Assembly: GCA_030655835.1 (NCBI GenBank)
Contig: JAUSPC010000037.1
Location: 1-35,659 of the forward strand
Direction: 5' to 3'
Length of the DNA: 35,659 nucleotides
Source of the DNA: Pelolinea sp.
GTDB lineage: Bacteria > Chloroflexota > Anaerolineae > Anaerolineales > Anaerolineaceae
Position numbers and translations under genes: made by a program. Positions 1 to 10,654 of this stretch are shown here, piece by piece; the first letter of the stretch is position 1; each line of letters opens with the position of its first letter. The notes below the pieces were generated by a model, which was not told where the DNA came from, made no database searches, and saw only the letters and a list, made by a program, of their open reading frames with translations.

Positions 1-181
1 CCATTTCTTTTCTCCTATTAATTCCGATTTCATAATAAATTTAATTTTTTACACATGAATAATAAGTCCAGGATGCCGATAAGGCATATGGAAGCAGTAA
101 CCAGATGTGGTGAGGCGGGGCACACATTGGTATGATTGGTGTCACATCAAGAAATCAATCAAATCATGCTAATATCATCCC

Positions 182-1441
182 ATGGCGAAAGAGATCATCG
201 ACCAGCGGGTTCTGCGAACCCTGCGCTGGTCCATATTTGTGCAAATCTTATTCTTACTACAAAGTTCCTTCTCTCCAAGGTTCTACATCATGGAACGTGG
301 GATCAGGCCAGGTATTGACTTCATTTCTATCGCGCCAATTCTTTTAATGGCGCTGATACTTCTCCTTCTTTCCTTTAAAGGAATCCAGAGCAGGATCACG
401 AAACCGATTTTCTTTATCACCCTGAACGTGTTAGCGTTGACAACTATTTTCTCGCGCCAAATCATCTCGGCTGATTCAATGAAAGGATTCCGTTCATTGA
501 TGCCTTTGCCAAACTTTCGATGGGATATGATCTTCTTCTTGATCATCCCTCTTATGTTCATTGCCTGGCAGTACACCATGCGCGAAGTGATCTTTTATTG
601 CATATTGATCGTTCTGGCAGAAGCAGTCCCGCTTTTCTTTCCAGATGGTGAAAGAGATTTGTTTTTCGCGGTGGCGAATATTATCAGTGATATCGCCCGC
701 AGTGTGATCCTGGCAATAGTCGGCTGGATTCAAAATCAGCTGGTGACCCTTCAGCGCGGCCAGCATGCTCAGTTGGCAGACGCCAATAAACAGCTGCGGA
801 AATACGCCCTGACCAATGAGAAATTAGCTCAGACGCAGGAACGCAACCGTCTGGCGCGTGAACTGCATGATACGCTTGCCCACACACTCAGCAGCGTGTC
901 TGTACAACTGGAAGCGACCAAGGCATTGTTTGACCGTGACCCAGAAGGTGCAAAGAAAATGCTCGGACAAACCATCGCCAACACAAAGAATGGCCTCACA
1001 GAAACACGCCGCACGCTGGTAGATTTACGTTCTTCTGAGCTTGAGAGTTATGGCCTTACCCAGGCAATCCGCAACGTGGGAAAATCAGCCGCTGAACGGG
1101 GCGGATTTAAGATCACTTTTCATCTGGATAAAGGTATGGATATCCTTTCTGATGAGATCGGGCACTGCATATACCGCACCACTCAGGAAGCATTGGAAAA
1201 TACATTGAGACACGCAATCGCAAAAAATGTTTCCGTAAACTTGTTTTTCGAAGAGGATGCCATTAAGTTAGAAGTGATTGACGACGGGCAGGGGTTTGAT
1301 ACAACTGAAGTCACAAAGGAACACCTCGGAATCCGCGGGATGAGGGAGCGTGTGGAAATGCTGGGCGGTACAATTACCGTTGAAAGCACCGTTGAACACG
1401 GAACAAAAGTAACCGCTGCGTTGGAAAGAGAAAATGATTGA
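182..1441 (+). CDS. Sensor histidine kinase, NarL/LiaS-like (HisKA_3 + HATPase), multi-TM N-terminus
   Basis: 419-aa ORF; hydrophobic N-terminal half; H-box RNRLARELHDTLAHTLSSVSVQLE; HATPase motif VIDDGQGFD...GIRGMRERVEMLGG. Confidence 0.93.
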   Translation: MAKEIIDQRVLRTLRWSIFVQILFLLQSSFSPRFYIMERGIRPGIDFISIAPILLMALILLLLSFKGIQSRITKPIFFITLNVLALTTIFSRQIISADSMKGFRSLMPLPNFRWDMIFFLIIPLMFIAWQYTMREVIFYCILIVLAEAVPLFFPDGERDLFFAVANIISDIARSVILAIVGWIQNQLVTLQRGQHAQLADANKQLRKYALTNEKLAQTQERNRLARELHDTLAHTLSSVSVQLEATKALFDRDPEGAKKMLGQTIANTKNGLTETRRTLVDLRSSELESYGLTQAIRNVGKSAAERGGFKITFHLDKGMDILSDEIGHCIYRTTQEALENTLRHAIAKNVSVNLFFEEDAIKLEVIDDGQGFDTTEVTKEHLGIRGMRERVEMLGGTITVESTVEHGTKVTAALEREND

Positions 1442-2075
1442 CCTCATAATTTGTGACGATCAGGAAGTCGTGTGCCAGGGTCTTAAAGCCATTCTCAACA
1501 CTTCTGAGAACATACGTGTGGTCGGGATCGCCAACAACGGGCTGGAAGCGCTCGATCTGATCAAAAAACATAAGCCTGATGTGGCATTGATGGACCTCAA
1601 GATGCCGATCATGAACGGCATCCACGCCACAAAAGAGATCAAGGAAAAATATCCATCCACGAAAGTACTCGTGCTGACCACCTACGACGCGGACGCGTGG
1701 CTGTTCGATGCCATCCGCAATGGCGCTGATGGGTACCTTTTAAAAGATACCTCTCGTGAAACGCTGATCAATGCCATCGAGGAGATCCACGAAGGGAAAA
1801 CACCGCTGGATTCAAAAGTTGCCGGGAAGTTGTTCCACCAATTATCCAAGCAGGCACTCCCCGGTGATACCACTCTGGGACAGGACCTCACCAAGCGGGA
1901 AAAAGAGATCCTCAAATTCATCTCACATGGGATGACCAACGCCGAGATCGCGCAGAATCTTTTCCTTTCAGAGGGTACCGTGCGCAATTATGTCAGCGGG
2001 ATCCTCGAAAAACTTCAGGTGGATGACCGCACACAAGCAGCTGTGTTAGCTCTGCGTTTCGGGTTGGTTGAATAA
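1434..2075 (+). CDS. NarL/FixJ-family response regulator (REC + LuxR HTH)
   Basis: 213-aa ORF overlapping the kinase by 8 bp; ICDDQEVV, DVALMDLKMPIMNG, and HTH LTKREKEILKFISHGMTNAEIAQNLFLSEGTVRNYVSGILEKL. Confidence 0.95.
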   Translation: MIDLIICDDQEVVCQGLKAILNTSENIRVVGIANNGLEALDLIKKHKPDVALMDLKMPIMNGIHATKEIKEKYPSTKVLVLTTYDADAWLFDAIRNGADGYLLKDTSRETLINAIEEIHEGKTPLDSKVAGKLFHQLSKQALPGDTTLGQDLTKREKEILKFISHGMTNAEIAQNLFLSEGTVRNYVSGILEKLQVDDRTQAAVLALRFGLVE

Positions 2076-2279
2076 TTTTCTTCCTGCAACAACTCTTTTT
2101 CGTTTTTCTGAGTGCTTGTCTATGGAACAGGATATTGCCCTTTCAGGACTTCCTTCGGTCGCGGGTTTGCCCCTTCGAATTACTTCGCAACCCCTGTCAG
2201 CCACCCCAAATTATGAGGACTACTAGTAAGTAGACCTTTTTAAATATTTTGAGATATTTATAGAAATAATTTAATGGAG

Positions 2280-2402
2280 TACCTGACTTCGAATCCCCAA
2301 AGGGACAAGTGTCAGGAAGTTGTGGGTTCGCCCTGATGGGCGCAGTCAGGTAAATCCCGCCGCACTCAAGAGTGGGCAACGCGCGGGTCGCCTCATTTGC
2401 CC
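2280..2402. other. Inverted-repeat-rich intergenic block upstream of dnaK
   Basis: TACCTGACT (2280-2288)/AGTCAGGTA (2344-2352); alternative partner GTCAGG (2311-2316); CGCCC-TGAT-GGGCG (2329-2342); GGGCAA (2374-2379)/TTGCCC (2397-2402). Confidence 0.45.
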
Positions 2403-2708
2403 CGTTTTCCCTATTTTATACCCATATCTAGGGGTGTTTTCCTTTTAATACTGGGTTTGCTAATTATCCCAGATACAACTAGATCCAAGTGTTATGCTCT
2501 GGCTTATAAATATCCACAAGTTTGTGGCACTAATTTTTGGAGCTAGATATTCGTTTTATGGTGCTGTATATCATGCGGGCTTGTATATCTTTTTTTTCCT
2601 ATCCGCATTAATCTATTAACATTTCTCATACGTCTTTCTGATTTTCTTCTTGCATTCACTGATTACCATTTAACTATATAAAAAGGTAAGTTTTGTAAGG
2701 AGAAAATA

Positions 2709-4568
2709 ATGTCAAAAATAATAGGAATTGATCTAGGAACCACAAACAGCGCAGTAGCTGTGATGGAAGGCGGCACCCCCACCGTGATCAGCACGGCAGA
2801 AGGGTCGCGTTTATGCCCGTCCATTGTCGCTTTTAATAAAAATGGGGAACGTTTGGTTGGTCAGACTGCCAAAAGACAGTCGGTCATCAACCCGGAGAAT
2901 ACGGTCTTCTCGATCAAGCGCTTCATGGGTCGCAAATTCAACGAAGTCGAACAGGAAAGAAAAATGGTACCTTACCAGGTCGTCGAAGGTTCTGCTGGGG
3001 ACGCGCGCGTAAAAATAGCTCAAAATAACACAATCTATACGCCTCAGGAAATTTCTGCGATGATTCTCGCCAAATTAAAAACGGACGCTGAAGCGTATCT
3101 GGGCGAGAAGGTGACAGACGCTGTGATCACCGTACCCGCATATTTCAACGACAGCCAGCGGCAGGCAACCAAGGATGCCGGCAAGATCGCAGGATTAAAT
3201 GTTCTGCGCATCATCAACGAGCCGACCGCGTCCGCGCTCGCTTATGGCCTTGATAAGAAAAAAAATGAAAAGATCCTGGTATTTGACCTTGGCGGCGGCA
3301 CATTCGATGTGTCCATCCTTGAAATTGGGGACGGCGTGTTTGAGGTCAAATCCACATCCGGAGACACCCATCTGGGTGGAGATGATTGGGACCAGGTGAT
3401 CGTCAACTGGGCTGCAGATGCATTCCAGAAAGAGCAGGGTATTGACCTGCGCAGCGACCGCCAATCTCTGCAGCGCTTACGCGAAGCAGCGGAAAAAGCG
3501 AAGATGGAGCTGTCTTCTGTGATGGAGACAGAGATCAATCTGCCGTACGTGACCGCAGATGCCAGCGGGCCAAAACACCTGGTTGAAAAACTCACCCGTT
3601 CAAAATTCGAGCAGCTGAGCATCGACCTGACGGAACGGTTGAGGGAACCTGTTTTTTCCGCCATGGCTGATGCAGGGTTAACTGCAAAAGACATTGACGA
3701 GGTCATTCTGGTTGGCGGCGCAAGCCGTATGCCAATGATTCAAGAACAGATAAAAGAATTAACCGGTCAAGAAGGCAATAAAAGTGTCAATCCTGATGAG
3801 GTTGTCGCTGTTGGCGCTGCCATTCAGGGCGGCGTATTAACTGGTGAAGTTCAGGATGTGCTCTTGCTAGACGTAACCCCACTCTCATTGGGTGTGGAAA
3901 CGCTTGGCAGTGTGATGACAACACTGATCCCGCGCAACACAACTGTCCCGGTGAAGAAAAGCGAAACTTTTTCAACCGCTGAGGACAATCAGACCTCCGT
4001 AGATGTTCATGTGCTGCAGGGTGAACGCCAGATGGCAGCCGACAACATGAGCCTGGGCCGTTTTCGGTTGGATAACATCCCGCCTGCACCGCGCGGGCTG
4101 CCGCAGATCGAAGTAACTTTTGATATTGACGCCAACGGCATTCTGAACGTGACCGCGAAAGATAAGGCCAGCGGCAAAGAGCAGAAGATCACCATCACAG
4201 CGTCCACCAACCTGAACAATAGTGAAGTGGAAAAGCTGGTGCAGGAGTCCAAGGAAAACGAAAAGACAGATACTGAGCGGCGCGCGGTGATTGATGCCCG
4301 TAACCAGGCAGATACGGTTATTTACCAGATCGAAAAAACACTCAAGGAGCAAAACATAGCTAAAACTGCGGATCTGGATGCCAAACTCATCACATTGAAA
4401 AACGCTATGGAAGGCAGCGATCGGTCAGCCATTCAAACCCTGACCAACGAACTACAGCAGATCTACACCACGCTGGTGCAGCAATCAGCGGCCCAGAAAG
4501 AACAATCTGAAAACAGCCCCGATAAAAACGGAGAAGATGTAGTAGAAGGCGAATTCCGTGAAGCATAG
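2709..4568 (+). CDS. dnaK: Chaperone DnaK (Hsp70)
   Basis: 619-aa [82 protein letters not shown] upstream. Confidence 0.98.
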   Translation: MSKIIGIDLGTTNSAVAVMEGGTPTVISTAEGSRLCPSIVAFNKNGERLVGQTAKRQSVINPENTVFSIKRFMGRKFNEVEQERKMVPYQVVEGSAGDARVKIAQNNTIYTPQEISAMILAKLKTDAEAYLGEKVTDAVITVPAYFNDSQRQATKDAGKIAGLNVLRIINEPTASALAYGLDKKKNEKILVFDLGGGTFDVSILEIGDGVFEVKSTSGDTHLGGDDWDQVIVNWAADAFQKEQGIDLRSDRQSLQRLREAAEKAKMELSSVMETEINLPYVTADASGPKHLVEKLTRSKFEQLSIDLTERLREPVFSAMADAGLTAKDIDEVILVGGASRMPMIQEQIKELTGQEGNKSVNPDEVVAVGAAIQGGVLTGEVQDVLLLDVTPLSLGVETLGSVMTTLIPRNTTVPVKKSETFSTAEDNQTSVDVHVLQGERQMAADNMSLGRFRLDNIPPAPRGLPQIEVTFDIDANGILNVTAKDKASGKEQKITITASTNLNNSEVEKLVQESKENEKTDTERRAVIDARNQADTVIYQIEKTLKEQNIAKTADLDAKLITLKNAMEGSDRSAIQTLTNELQQIYTTLVQQSAAQKEQSENSPDKNGEDVVEGEFREA

Positions 4569-4591
4569 ACTTCACTAAATCACAATTACTC

Positions 4592-4620
4592 AGGCGCACA
4601 TACGTGCGCTTGATGTTTTT
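4592..4620 (+). terminator. Rho-independent-like terminator after dnaK
   Basis: GCGCAC-ATAC-GTGCGC stem-loop followed by TTGATGTTTTT. Confidence 0.6.
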
Positions 4621-4894
4621 AAGACATTATTTTACATTTGGGAAGAAATTCAGGAACGATCGTGATGTGAAAAAAATAAAATTAAAATAACCTCCGTCAA
4701 GATCTTGACCATTTCTAAACCGGGAAGAACGGCTGTCCGTAGAAATATCTTTTATAACGGGAAAATTAGTTTTTGAATAATCAATCCCTATCGATGATCT
4801 AAAAATATGGTTTCGAAAAATACGATTAAAATATCCACGGTATGATACATCACAGAAATCAATCATAATTGAAAAACTATTTAAGGCTTGCTAT

Positions 4895-6067
4895 ATGAAT
4901 AAAAAACAATACTCAAACAAAGACCGAGCCGCTGTGTTGGTGGCTTTTTTTACCAATGGTGCGCTGATGGCAACGTGGGTTTCCAGGATCCCCGCCATGC
5001 AAAGCAAATTGAGCTTGAGTGAAGGTGCGCTGGGACTGGTATTGCTTGGGTTGTCGAGCGGTATGCTCCTGGCCTTGCTGATCTCTGGCGGATTGATCGC
5101 GCGCATGGGCAGCCGGAAAGTACTACTGATCGCTGCTTTGATAAGCTGCTTATCCCTACCCATCTTATCGCTGGCATCCCATCCGCTCCTATTGTTCACT
5201 TCTCTGCTGGCATTTGGCGGTGGGATCAGCATAATGGATATGGCTATGAACGAGCAGGCAGTGCTGGTCGAAAGAACGGCGGGCAAGCCGATGATGTCGT
5301 CTTTCCACGCCGGCTACAGTGTGGGGGGTGTTGCAGGTGCCCTGGTCGGAGCCGGTATGGCGGCGCTGCCCGGTATACCCGTCCTATTTCATTTCATATT
5401 GGTGATGCTGTTTTTTGGCGCAATCGTTGTGCTTATATACCAGCATCTACAGCCTACTCAAGCGGACACACAAGCGAAAGGCACGGTTTTCCGTCTGCCG
5501 GAGCGCGCTCTTTGGGTAATGGGCGCCATCGCGTTCTCATCTGCGATAGGCGAAGGCGCGTCCGCGGACTGGAGCGCGGTCTACCTGAAAAATGTGCTGC
5601 AGACCAATGCGTCCACAGCAGCGCTGGGCTTTGCTGCTTTCTCATTAACAATGACTCTCGGACGCGTCTTCGGGGATTGGCTGACGAGCAAATGGAAACC
5701 GGCAGCCATTGTGCGCGCGGGCGGTTTGACCGCCGCGTTGGGCTTTGCGGCAGCCGTTCTAACCAGTAATCCATGGATCGCAATCGCCGGGTTTGGGTTG
5801 GCCGGTTTGGGATTGGCAAATATCATTCCGCTGTTGTTTGGTGCCGCAGGCAACCTGCCGGGTTTTCCACCCGGTACAGGCATCGCCGGTGTGGCAACCA
5901 TCGGTTATGTTGGTTTCCTGGTTGGCCCGCCTCTGATCGGGACGATCGCGGAAATATTCTCATTGCGGGCGTCTTTTTTCATCGTTGCGTTAATGACGGG
6001 GACGCTGATGATCTCAGCCAAAGTCATCTCTGTAAATAACACAACCACCACAACAGAAGGCGATTAG
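4895..6067 (+). CDS. MFS transporter (YbjJ-like)
   Basis: 390-aa ORF with about 12 hydrophobic segments; ATWVSRIPAMQSKLSLSEGALGLVLLGLSSG, ARMGSRKVLL. Confidence 0.88.
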   Translation: MNKKQYSNKDRAAVLVAFFTNGALMATWVSRIPAMQSKLSLSEGALGLVLLGLSSGMLLALLISGGLIARMGSRKVLLIAALISCLSLPILSLASHPLLLFTSLLAFGGGISIMDMAMNEQAVLVERTAGKPMMSSFHAGYSVGGVAGALVGAGMAALPGIPVLFHFILVMLFFGAIVVLIYQHLQPTQADTQAKGTVFRLPERALWVMGAIAFSSAIGEGASADWSAVYLKNVLQTNASTAALGFAAFSLTMTLGRVFGDWLTSKWKPAAIVRAGGLTAALGFAAAVLTSNPWIAIAGFGLAGLGLANIIPLLFGAAGNLPGFPPGTGIAGVATIGYVGFLVGPPLIGTIAEIFSLRASFFIVALMTGTLMISAKVISVNNTTTTTEGD

Positions 6068-6100
6068 TTCTGATCAAGTACCAATAAACTCTTTCTTCGG

Positions 6101-6112
6101 TAAAATACCTAT
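6101..6112 (+). promoter_or_regulatory. -10 element TAAAAT placed 6 nt upstream of ATG (putative leaderless promoter)
   Basis: TAAAAT 6101-6106, acctat, ATG at 6113; no Shine-Dalgarno. Confidence 0.5.
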
Positions 6113-6907
6113 ATGGCCAAAGCATCTTATGATGGGTTCAGCACCGATTACGACCGCTTCGTGAACTGGAAAGAACGACTGTTGGTTGAAATGCCTTTTA
6201 TTCAGGAGCAGCTGCTCATCATCCAGTCTGGAACCGATCATCCTCTGCGGATATTGGATGCCGCCTGCGGAACCGGTATGCACGCCATTGCTCTCGCGAA
6301 AGAGGGCAGCGAGATGTCCGGTGCAGACATCAGCCCGGAGATGATCAAAAAGGCTCAAAAGAACACGCGCGCTGCACAGGTGAATGTGGACTTAAAGCCA
6401 GTGGGGTTTGGAGATCTGGAACAGGCATACATGAACTCAAACTTCCATCCATTTGATGTGCTCATCTGTCTGGGAAATTCCCTTCCGCATTTACTCTCTC
6501 CCGATGAAATACTAGCCGCTCTGAAAGATATGGCTGCCTGCCTGCGCCCGGGCGGCATGCTCCTGCTTCAGAACCGTAATTTTGATGCTGTCATGGCAGA
6601 GCATAACCGCTGGCAGGGGCTCCAGTCGTATAAAGAAGGCAGTCAGGAATGGCTGTTCCTGCGCTTTTATGATTTTGACCCGGATGGATTGATCACGTTC
6701 AACATCTTTCGATTACATAAGGGTGAAAACGAGATCTGGACCCAAAAAGTCTCCACAACCCGTTTATTTCCATTGAAACAGGAAATACTCCTTCCGCTGC
6801 TTGAAAAAGCAGGGTTTCATCAGCTTTCCTGCTTCGGAAAAATGGAAGCCAGTATGTTTGACCCGGAAAAAAGCGGCAACCTGGTAGTTACCGCGATCAA
6901 AAATTAA
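6113..6907 (+). CDS. Class I SAM-dependent methyltransferase
   Basis: 264-aa ORF; RILDAACGTGMHAIALAKEGSEMSGADISPEMIKKA. Confidence 0.9.
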   Translation: MAKASYDGFSTDYDRFVNWKERLLVEMPFIQEQLLIIQSGTDHPLRILDAACGTGMHAIALAKEGSEMSGADISPEMIKKAQKNTRAAQVNVDLKPVGFGDLEQAYMNSNFHPFDVLICLGNSLPHLLSPDEILAALKDMAACLRPGGMLLLQNRNFDAVMAEHNRWQGLQSYKEGSQEWLFLRFYDFDPDGLITFNIFRLHKGENEIWTQKVSTTRLFPLKQEILLPLLEKAGFHQLSCFGKMEASMFDPEKSGNLVVTAIKN

Positions 6908-6944
6908 TTTGGACAATATTTATCCTAATTACCACACGGAATGA

Positions 6945-6956
6945 TATAATCGCCTA
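6945..6956 (+). promoter_or_regulatory. -10 element TATAAT placed 6 nt upstream of ATG (putative leaderless promoter)
   Basis: TGATATAAT (extended -10 type) 6942-6950, cgccta, ATG at 6957; no Shine-Dalgarno. Confidence 0.55.
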
Positions 6957-8243
6957 ATGCGGAAACGCTTTTTTATTATCGTTACGTTACTTTCTGTGGC
7001 TACCATCATCTCTTACGCATTGATCCTCAGCCCCACCTTCCAGGAAAAAATCGGTTGGCGCCTCAATAGTTGGATCATCCGCGCAAGGGTATGGCTGAAT
7101 CCACCGCAAGAGGTTGTTTTTTCATCTGAACCAATTGGCACACCCGATCCAGACGCTCTCCCCAGTCCAAATGTGGATAGCGAACAAACTGGAGAAGACG
7201 CTCCGATCGAGATCCTGCGCCCAACAGCTACGTTCGCCCCGATCCCTGAGACCTTCGAACTCGTGCGCGGCGAATATTTTTCACAGCACAACCGCTGGAA
7301 TTACTGCGGGCCGGCGAATATCGCCATGCAGCTTTCGATGTGGGGCTGGGAGGGGACGCATGATGACGCGGCGCGGGCTATAAAACCCTATAAGCTGGAT
7401 AAGAATGTCATGCCTTATGAAATGGCGGCTTTCGCCGACCAACAGCCCGGACTGGGCGCGCTTGTCCGTGTGGGCGGCAACCTGGATACGCTAAAACGCT
7501 TGATCGCGGCAGGTTACCCTGTGGTGGTGGAAAAAGGGCCTCAATTCCGCGATATTAGTTTTCACATCACCTGGATGGGGCATTACCAGCTTTTCAACGG
7601 CTACAATGACCGGGAAGAATTCTTCATTGCGCAGGACTCTTACATTCAGGCTGATTATGAGCAGCCGTACGAAACATTGATCAGTGAATGGCGCTCATTC
7701 AATTACACCTATCTGGTCGTATTTCCCGAGACGCAGAAAAATGACGTCCTTAATCTGATAGGAGATAACGCGGACGTGAACCAGAATTATAAGAACGCGC
7801 TTAAAAAAGCACAGGATGAGATCTACCAGTTAACCGATGTGGACCGCTTCTTCGCCATTTTCAATTACGGTACCAATCTGGTCAACCTGCGCGATTACGA
7901 AGGCGCGGCTGATGCCTATGACCAGGCGTTCGCGCTGTATGATGACCTGCCGGAAGGCATCTCTGTGCCATACCGCATCCTGTGGTATCAGACCGGACCG
8001 TTCTTTGCCTACTATTACACCGGGCGTTACACGGACGTGATCAAGCTCGCCACGGAGAACTCGATCGAAATGGTGCGCGACGATGAACCAGCTCTCGAGG
8101 AAAGCTACTATTGGCGCGGAATGGCCAAGATCGCGGTCGGCGACAAACAGGGCGGAGTCGAGGATTTCAGCACCTGTCTGGAATATCATCCCGGATTTGA
8201 CTCCTGTATTGAGGAACTCAACAAACAGGGAGTTTATCCTTAG
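6957..8243 (+). CDS. Membrane-anchored C39-like (papain-like) peptidase with C-terminal TPR-like repeats
   Basis: 428-aa ORF; N-terminal TM; WNYCGPANIAMQLSMWGW (Cys), HITWMGHYQLFNGYND (His), then helical repeat region. Confidence 0.8.
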   Translation: MRKRFFIIVTLLSVATIISYALILSPTFQEKIGWRLNSWIIRARVWLNPPQEVVFSSEPIGTPDPDALPSPNVDSEQTGEDAPIEILRPTATFAPIPETFELVRGEYFSQHNRWNYCGPANIAMQLSMWGWEGTHDDAARAIKPYKLDKNVMPYEMAAFADQQPGLGALVRVGGNLDTLKRLIAAGYPVVVEKGPQFRDISFHITWMGHYQLFNGYNDREEFFIAQDSYIQADYEQPYETLISEWRSFNYTYLVVFPETQKNDVLNLIGDNADVNQNYKNALKKAQDEIYQLTDVDRFFAIFNYGTNLVNLRDYEGAADAYDQAFALYDDLPEGISVPYRILWYQTGPFFAYYYTGRYTDVIKLATENSIEMVRDDEPALEESYYWRGMAKIAVGDKQGGVEDFSTCLEYHPGFDSCIEELNKQGVYP

Positions 8244-8392
8244 GTTCTTGCTCTGAGATAACTCAATCTTATTAGATCATTCCGTAAAAAATGCGATCTC
8301 ACCCTTGCCAAAAACCACAGCCATTCTTAATTTTTCTCACTACTGGGATTGAGTTTGTCATGCCTTTCTAAGTAAACCCTATATTATTAAAA

Positions 8393-8414
8393 ATCGCCCT
8401 CATAAGAGGGCGAT
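8393..8414. terminator. Bidirectional terminator between convergent genes
   Basis: ATCGCCCTC-ATAA-GAGGGCGAT perfect 9-bp stem, A/T-rich flanks. Confidence 0.75.
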
Positions 8415-8435
8415 CTCTATATTAGATAAGGTTAA

Positions 8436-9395
8436 TTATTTAAGAATTTTTTCGATCGCTTCCATCACATCCGGGGTCAGTTTTTCAACCACATCCACCG
8501 CTTTTAAATTCTGATGGAGCTGCTCCACGCGGCTGGCACCGGTGATGACTGTGCTCACGTTGGGGTTCTTCAGCAGCCAGGCAATGGACAACTGCGCCGT
8601 GGTCGCTCCCAGATCATTGGCAATGTCTGATAATTTCTTGACCTTATCCAAGCGCCCTTGATCGGTAACCGAATCCTGCAGCCAGTCATAATGATCCAAC
8701 GTTGCGCGTGAACCTTCCGGTATGCCGTCATTATATTTTCCTGTCAGCAGTCCGGACGCCAGCGGGCTCCATGTGGTTGCGCCGTATCCATAATCTTCAA
8801 ACAGGCGCGCGTATTCCACCTCAAAGCGTTCCCGGTGGAACAGGTTGTATTGCGGCTGCTCCATGACCGGTTTATGCAGATGGTGCCGGTCGGCGATCTC
8901 GATCGCCGCGACGATCTCCGCAGCAGACCATTCTGATGTACCCCAGTAAAAAGCTTTTCCGGATTCCACGATAGTATGCATCGCCCAAACCGTTTCTTCG
9001 ATCGGGGTAGAGGGGTCCGGCCGGTGGCAGAACACCAGATCGACATGCTCCAATCCCAGGCGCTTCAAAGAGCCATCAATAGCTTCCAATAAATATTTCC
9101 GGTTAAGGGTATCTTTTTCATTAATACCTTCATTGAGCCCCCAGTAGAACTTTGTCGAGATCAGATAACTGGAACGCCGCCATCCTAATTTCTTCAGCGC
9201 CGCGCCCATGACGTTTTCAGATTCGCCCTTGGCATAAATTTCCGCGTTGTCAAAGAAATTGACCCCCGCGTCATACGCCGCAGCCATCATCTCCACCACC
9301 GCATCCAAATTCACCTGGGTGTGGAAAGTCACCCACGAACCCAGGGATAATTCACTCACACGCACGCCAGCACGCCCCAAATGTCTATATTCCAT
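8436..9395 (-). CDS. Aldo/keto reductase (voltage-gated K+ channel beta-subunit-like)
   Basis: 319-aa [67 protein letters not shown]. Confidence 0.95.
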   Translation of the reverse strand: MEYRHLGRAGVRVSELSLGSWVTFHTQVNLDAVVEMMAAAYDAGVNFFDNAEIYAKGESENVMGAALKKLGWRRSSYLISTKFYWGLNEGINEKDTLNRKYLLEAIDGSLKRLGLEHVDLVFCHRPDPSTPIEETVWAMHTIVESGKAFYWGTSEWSAAEIVAAIEIADRHHLHKPVMEQPQYNLFHRERFEVEYARLFEDYGYGATTWSPLASGLLTGKYNDGIPEGSRATLDHYDWLQDSVTDQGRLDKVKKLSDIANDLGATTAQLSIAWLLKNPNVSTVITGASRVEQLHQNLKAVDVVEKLTPDVMEAIEKILK

Positions 9396-9508
9396 GATAG
9401 ATCCTCTTAATTAAATTCTTATGTTTAAATAACTCTACTCTAATCAATAAATAATTTCTATCAGTATTTCATTAATATCAAGATTTATTTGAAAATGGGA
9501 TTGCGTTA

Positions 9509-10642
9509 TTATGCACTCAGATGCTTGATAAAGATGCGCCGGCGCCTGTGCTGGCGGCGCTCAAAATGCTTCCACTGCGCCTGCACGGCAATATTGGATT
9601 CCAGTTCCGGGTTCGATTCCACTTTCTTGATCCCGAAATCCCGGAACACTTCAAACATGCGGTTGATCAGCACCGCGTTGACGCCCTTGCCCTGATACTT
9701 TTTCGCTACTGCCACCAGCAGCAGGTCCGCGCGGTCATTTTTCTTCAGCGCCCGCAGGATATGCACAGCGCCAAACGGGAATAAGCGCCCTTTTGAGCGC
9801 CGCAGCGCTTTGGACAGCGAGGGAAGCGTCACACCAAAAGCGGCCATGCGTCCGTCCGCGTCCACAATGACCGGCACAAATTCCGGAGAGATAAAGCCAA
9901 AATACTGCTCGATATAGGCGTTGATCTGTTCCTCGCTCAATGGCACGACTCCGTACAAATGCTCATACTCCGCGCCCAGCATATCGAACAGCTCACGCGC
10001 GTATGGCAGCAGGTCTTTTTTACGCTTCACTTCCAGCAAATGCAGATTGTTGCGCTTCAACACCAGCTCGGAAAGTCTACTGATCTTGGGGTCCATCTCC
10101 TCGATCATGGGCATCTCGTATTCCAGATAGTCCACATCTTTCTGATACCCGGCCTGCTCCATATGGTCGCGGTAATAGGCGTAGTTGTATCCCGCCGCCT
10201 GAGTGGCTAATTCTTCAAATCCTTCGATCAGCATCCCGGCGTGATCCAGGTTGGTAAATCCCATTGGCCCGTGCACGGCGGTCAATCCTTCATTACGCGC
10301 CCAGCTTTCCACTTTTTCTAATAGCACCAGCGTTACCGTGGGATCATCGATCACATCAAACCATCCAAAGCGCACATAGGGCTGGCCCCATTTTTCGGTA
10401 TGCCTGCGGTTGATAATTCCGGCGATGCGCCCCACCACCTTGTTTTCAGCATAAGCCAGCCAGCAGCGCGCCTCGCAGTACGCGAAAGCGGGATTCTTTA
10501 TGGGGTCAAGCGTGTGCATCTCATCAGAACGCAGGGACGGTACCCAATACGCGTTTCCCGCATACAAACTATGCGGGAAATCTACGAACTTTTTTAATTC
10601 TTTTTTATTATGGACTTCTTGTATATGTACATCCATAAACAC
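9509..10642 (-). CDS. Conserved hypothetical protein with GNAT-like acyltransferase region
   Basis: 377-aa ORF; FVDFPHSLYAGNAYWVPSLRSDE..., C-terminal LLLVAVAKKYQGKGVNAVLINRMFEVFRDFGIKKVESNPELESN (GNAT-like). Confidence 0.75.
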   Translation of the reverse strand: MFMDVHIQEVHNKKELKKFVDFPHSLYAGNAYWVPSLRSDEMHTLDPIKNPAFAYCEARCWLAYAENKVVGRIAGIINRRHTEKWGQPYVRFGWFDVIDDPTVTLVLLEKVESWARNEGLTAVHGPMGFTNLDHAGMLIEGFEELATQAAGYNYAYYRDHMEQAGYQKDVDYLEYEMPMIEEMDPKISRLSELVLKRNNLHLLEVKRKKDLLPYARELFDMLGAEYEHLYGVVPLSEEQINAYIEQYFGFISPEFVPVIVDADGRMAAFGVTLPSLSKALRRSKGRLFPFGAVHILRALKKNDRADLLLVAVAKKYQGKGVNAVLINRMFEVFRDFGIKKVESNPELESNIAVQAQWKHFERRQHRRRRIFIKHLSA

Positions 10643-10654
10643 CTTATTTAATAA

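Noticed and set aside
2281-2310. Possible tRNA T-arm (cTTCGAATCCCC)
   Set aside because: No matching acceptor stem, anticodon arm or D-arm could be traced around it.
2197-2379. 60-aa minus-strand ORF upstream of dnaK
   Set aside because: Overlaps the inverted-repeat block, no recognisable domain and no RBS; likely a by-product of the repeat structure.
2709-4568. dnaK without adjacent grpE/dnaJ as an anomaly
   Set aside because: Stand-alone extra dnaK copies are common; not informative without the rest of the genome.
4627-4866. 79-aa minus-strand ORF in the dnaK/MFS gap
   Set aside because: AT-rich low-complexity composition, no domain signal and no convincing start context.
5454-5819. 121-aa minus-strand ORF and similar long antisense ORFs within MFS, HMGR, thiolase and ABC-F genes
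   Set aside because: Arg/Ser/Pro-rich shadow ORFs antisense to well-supported coding genes.
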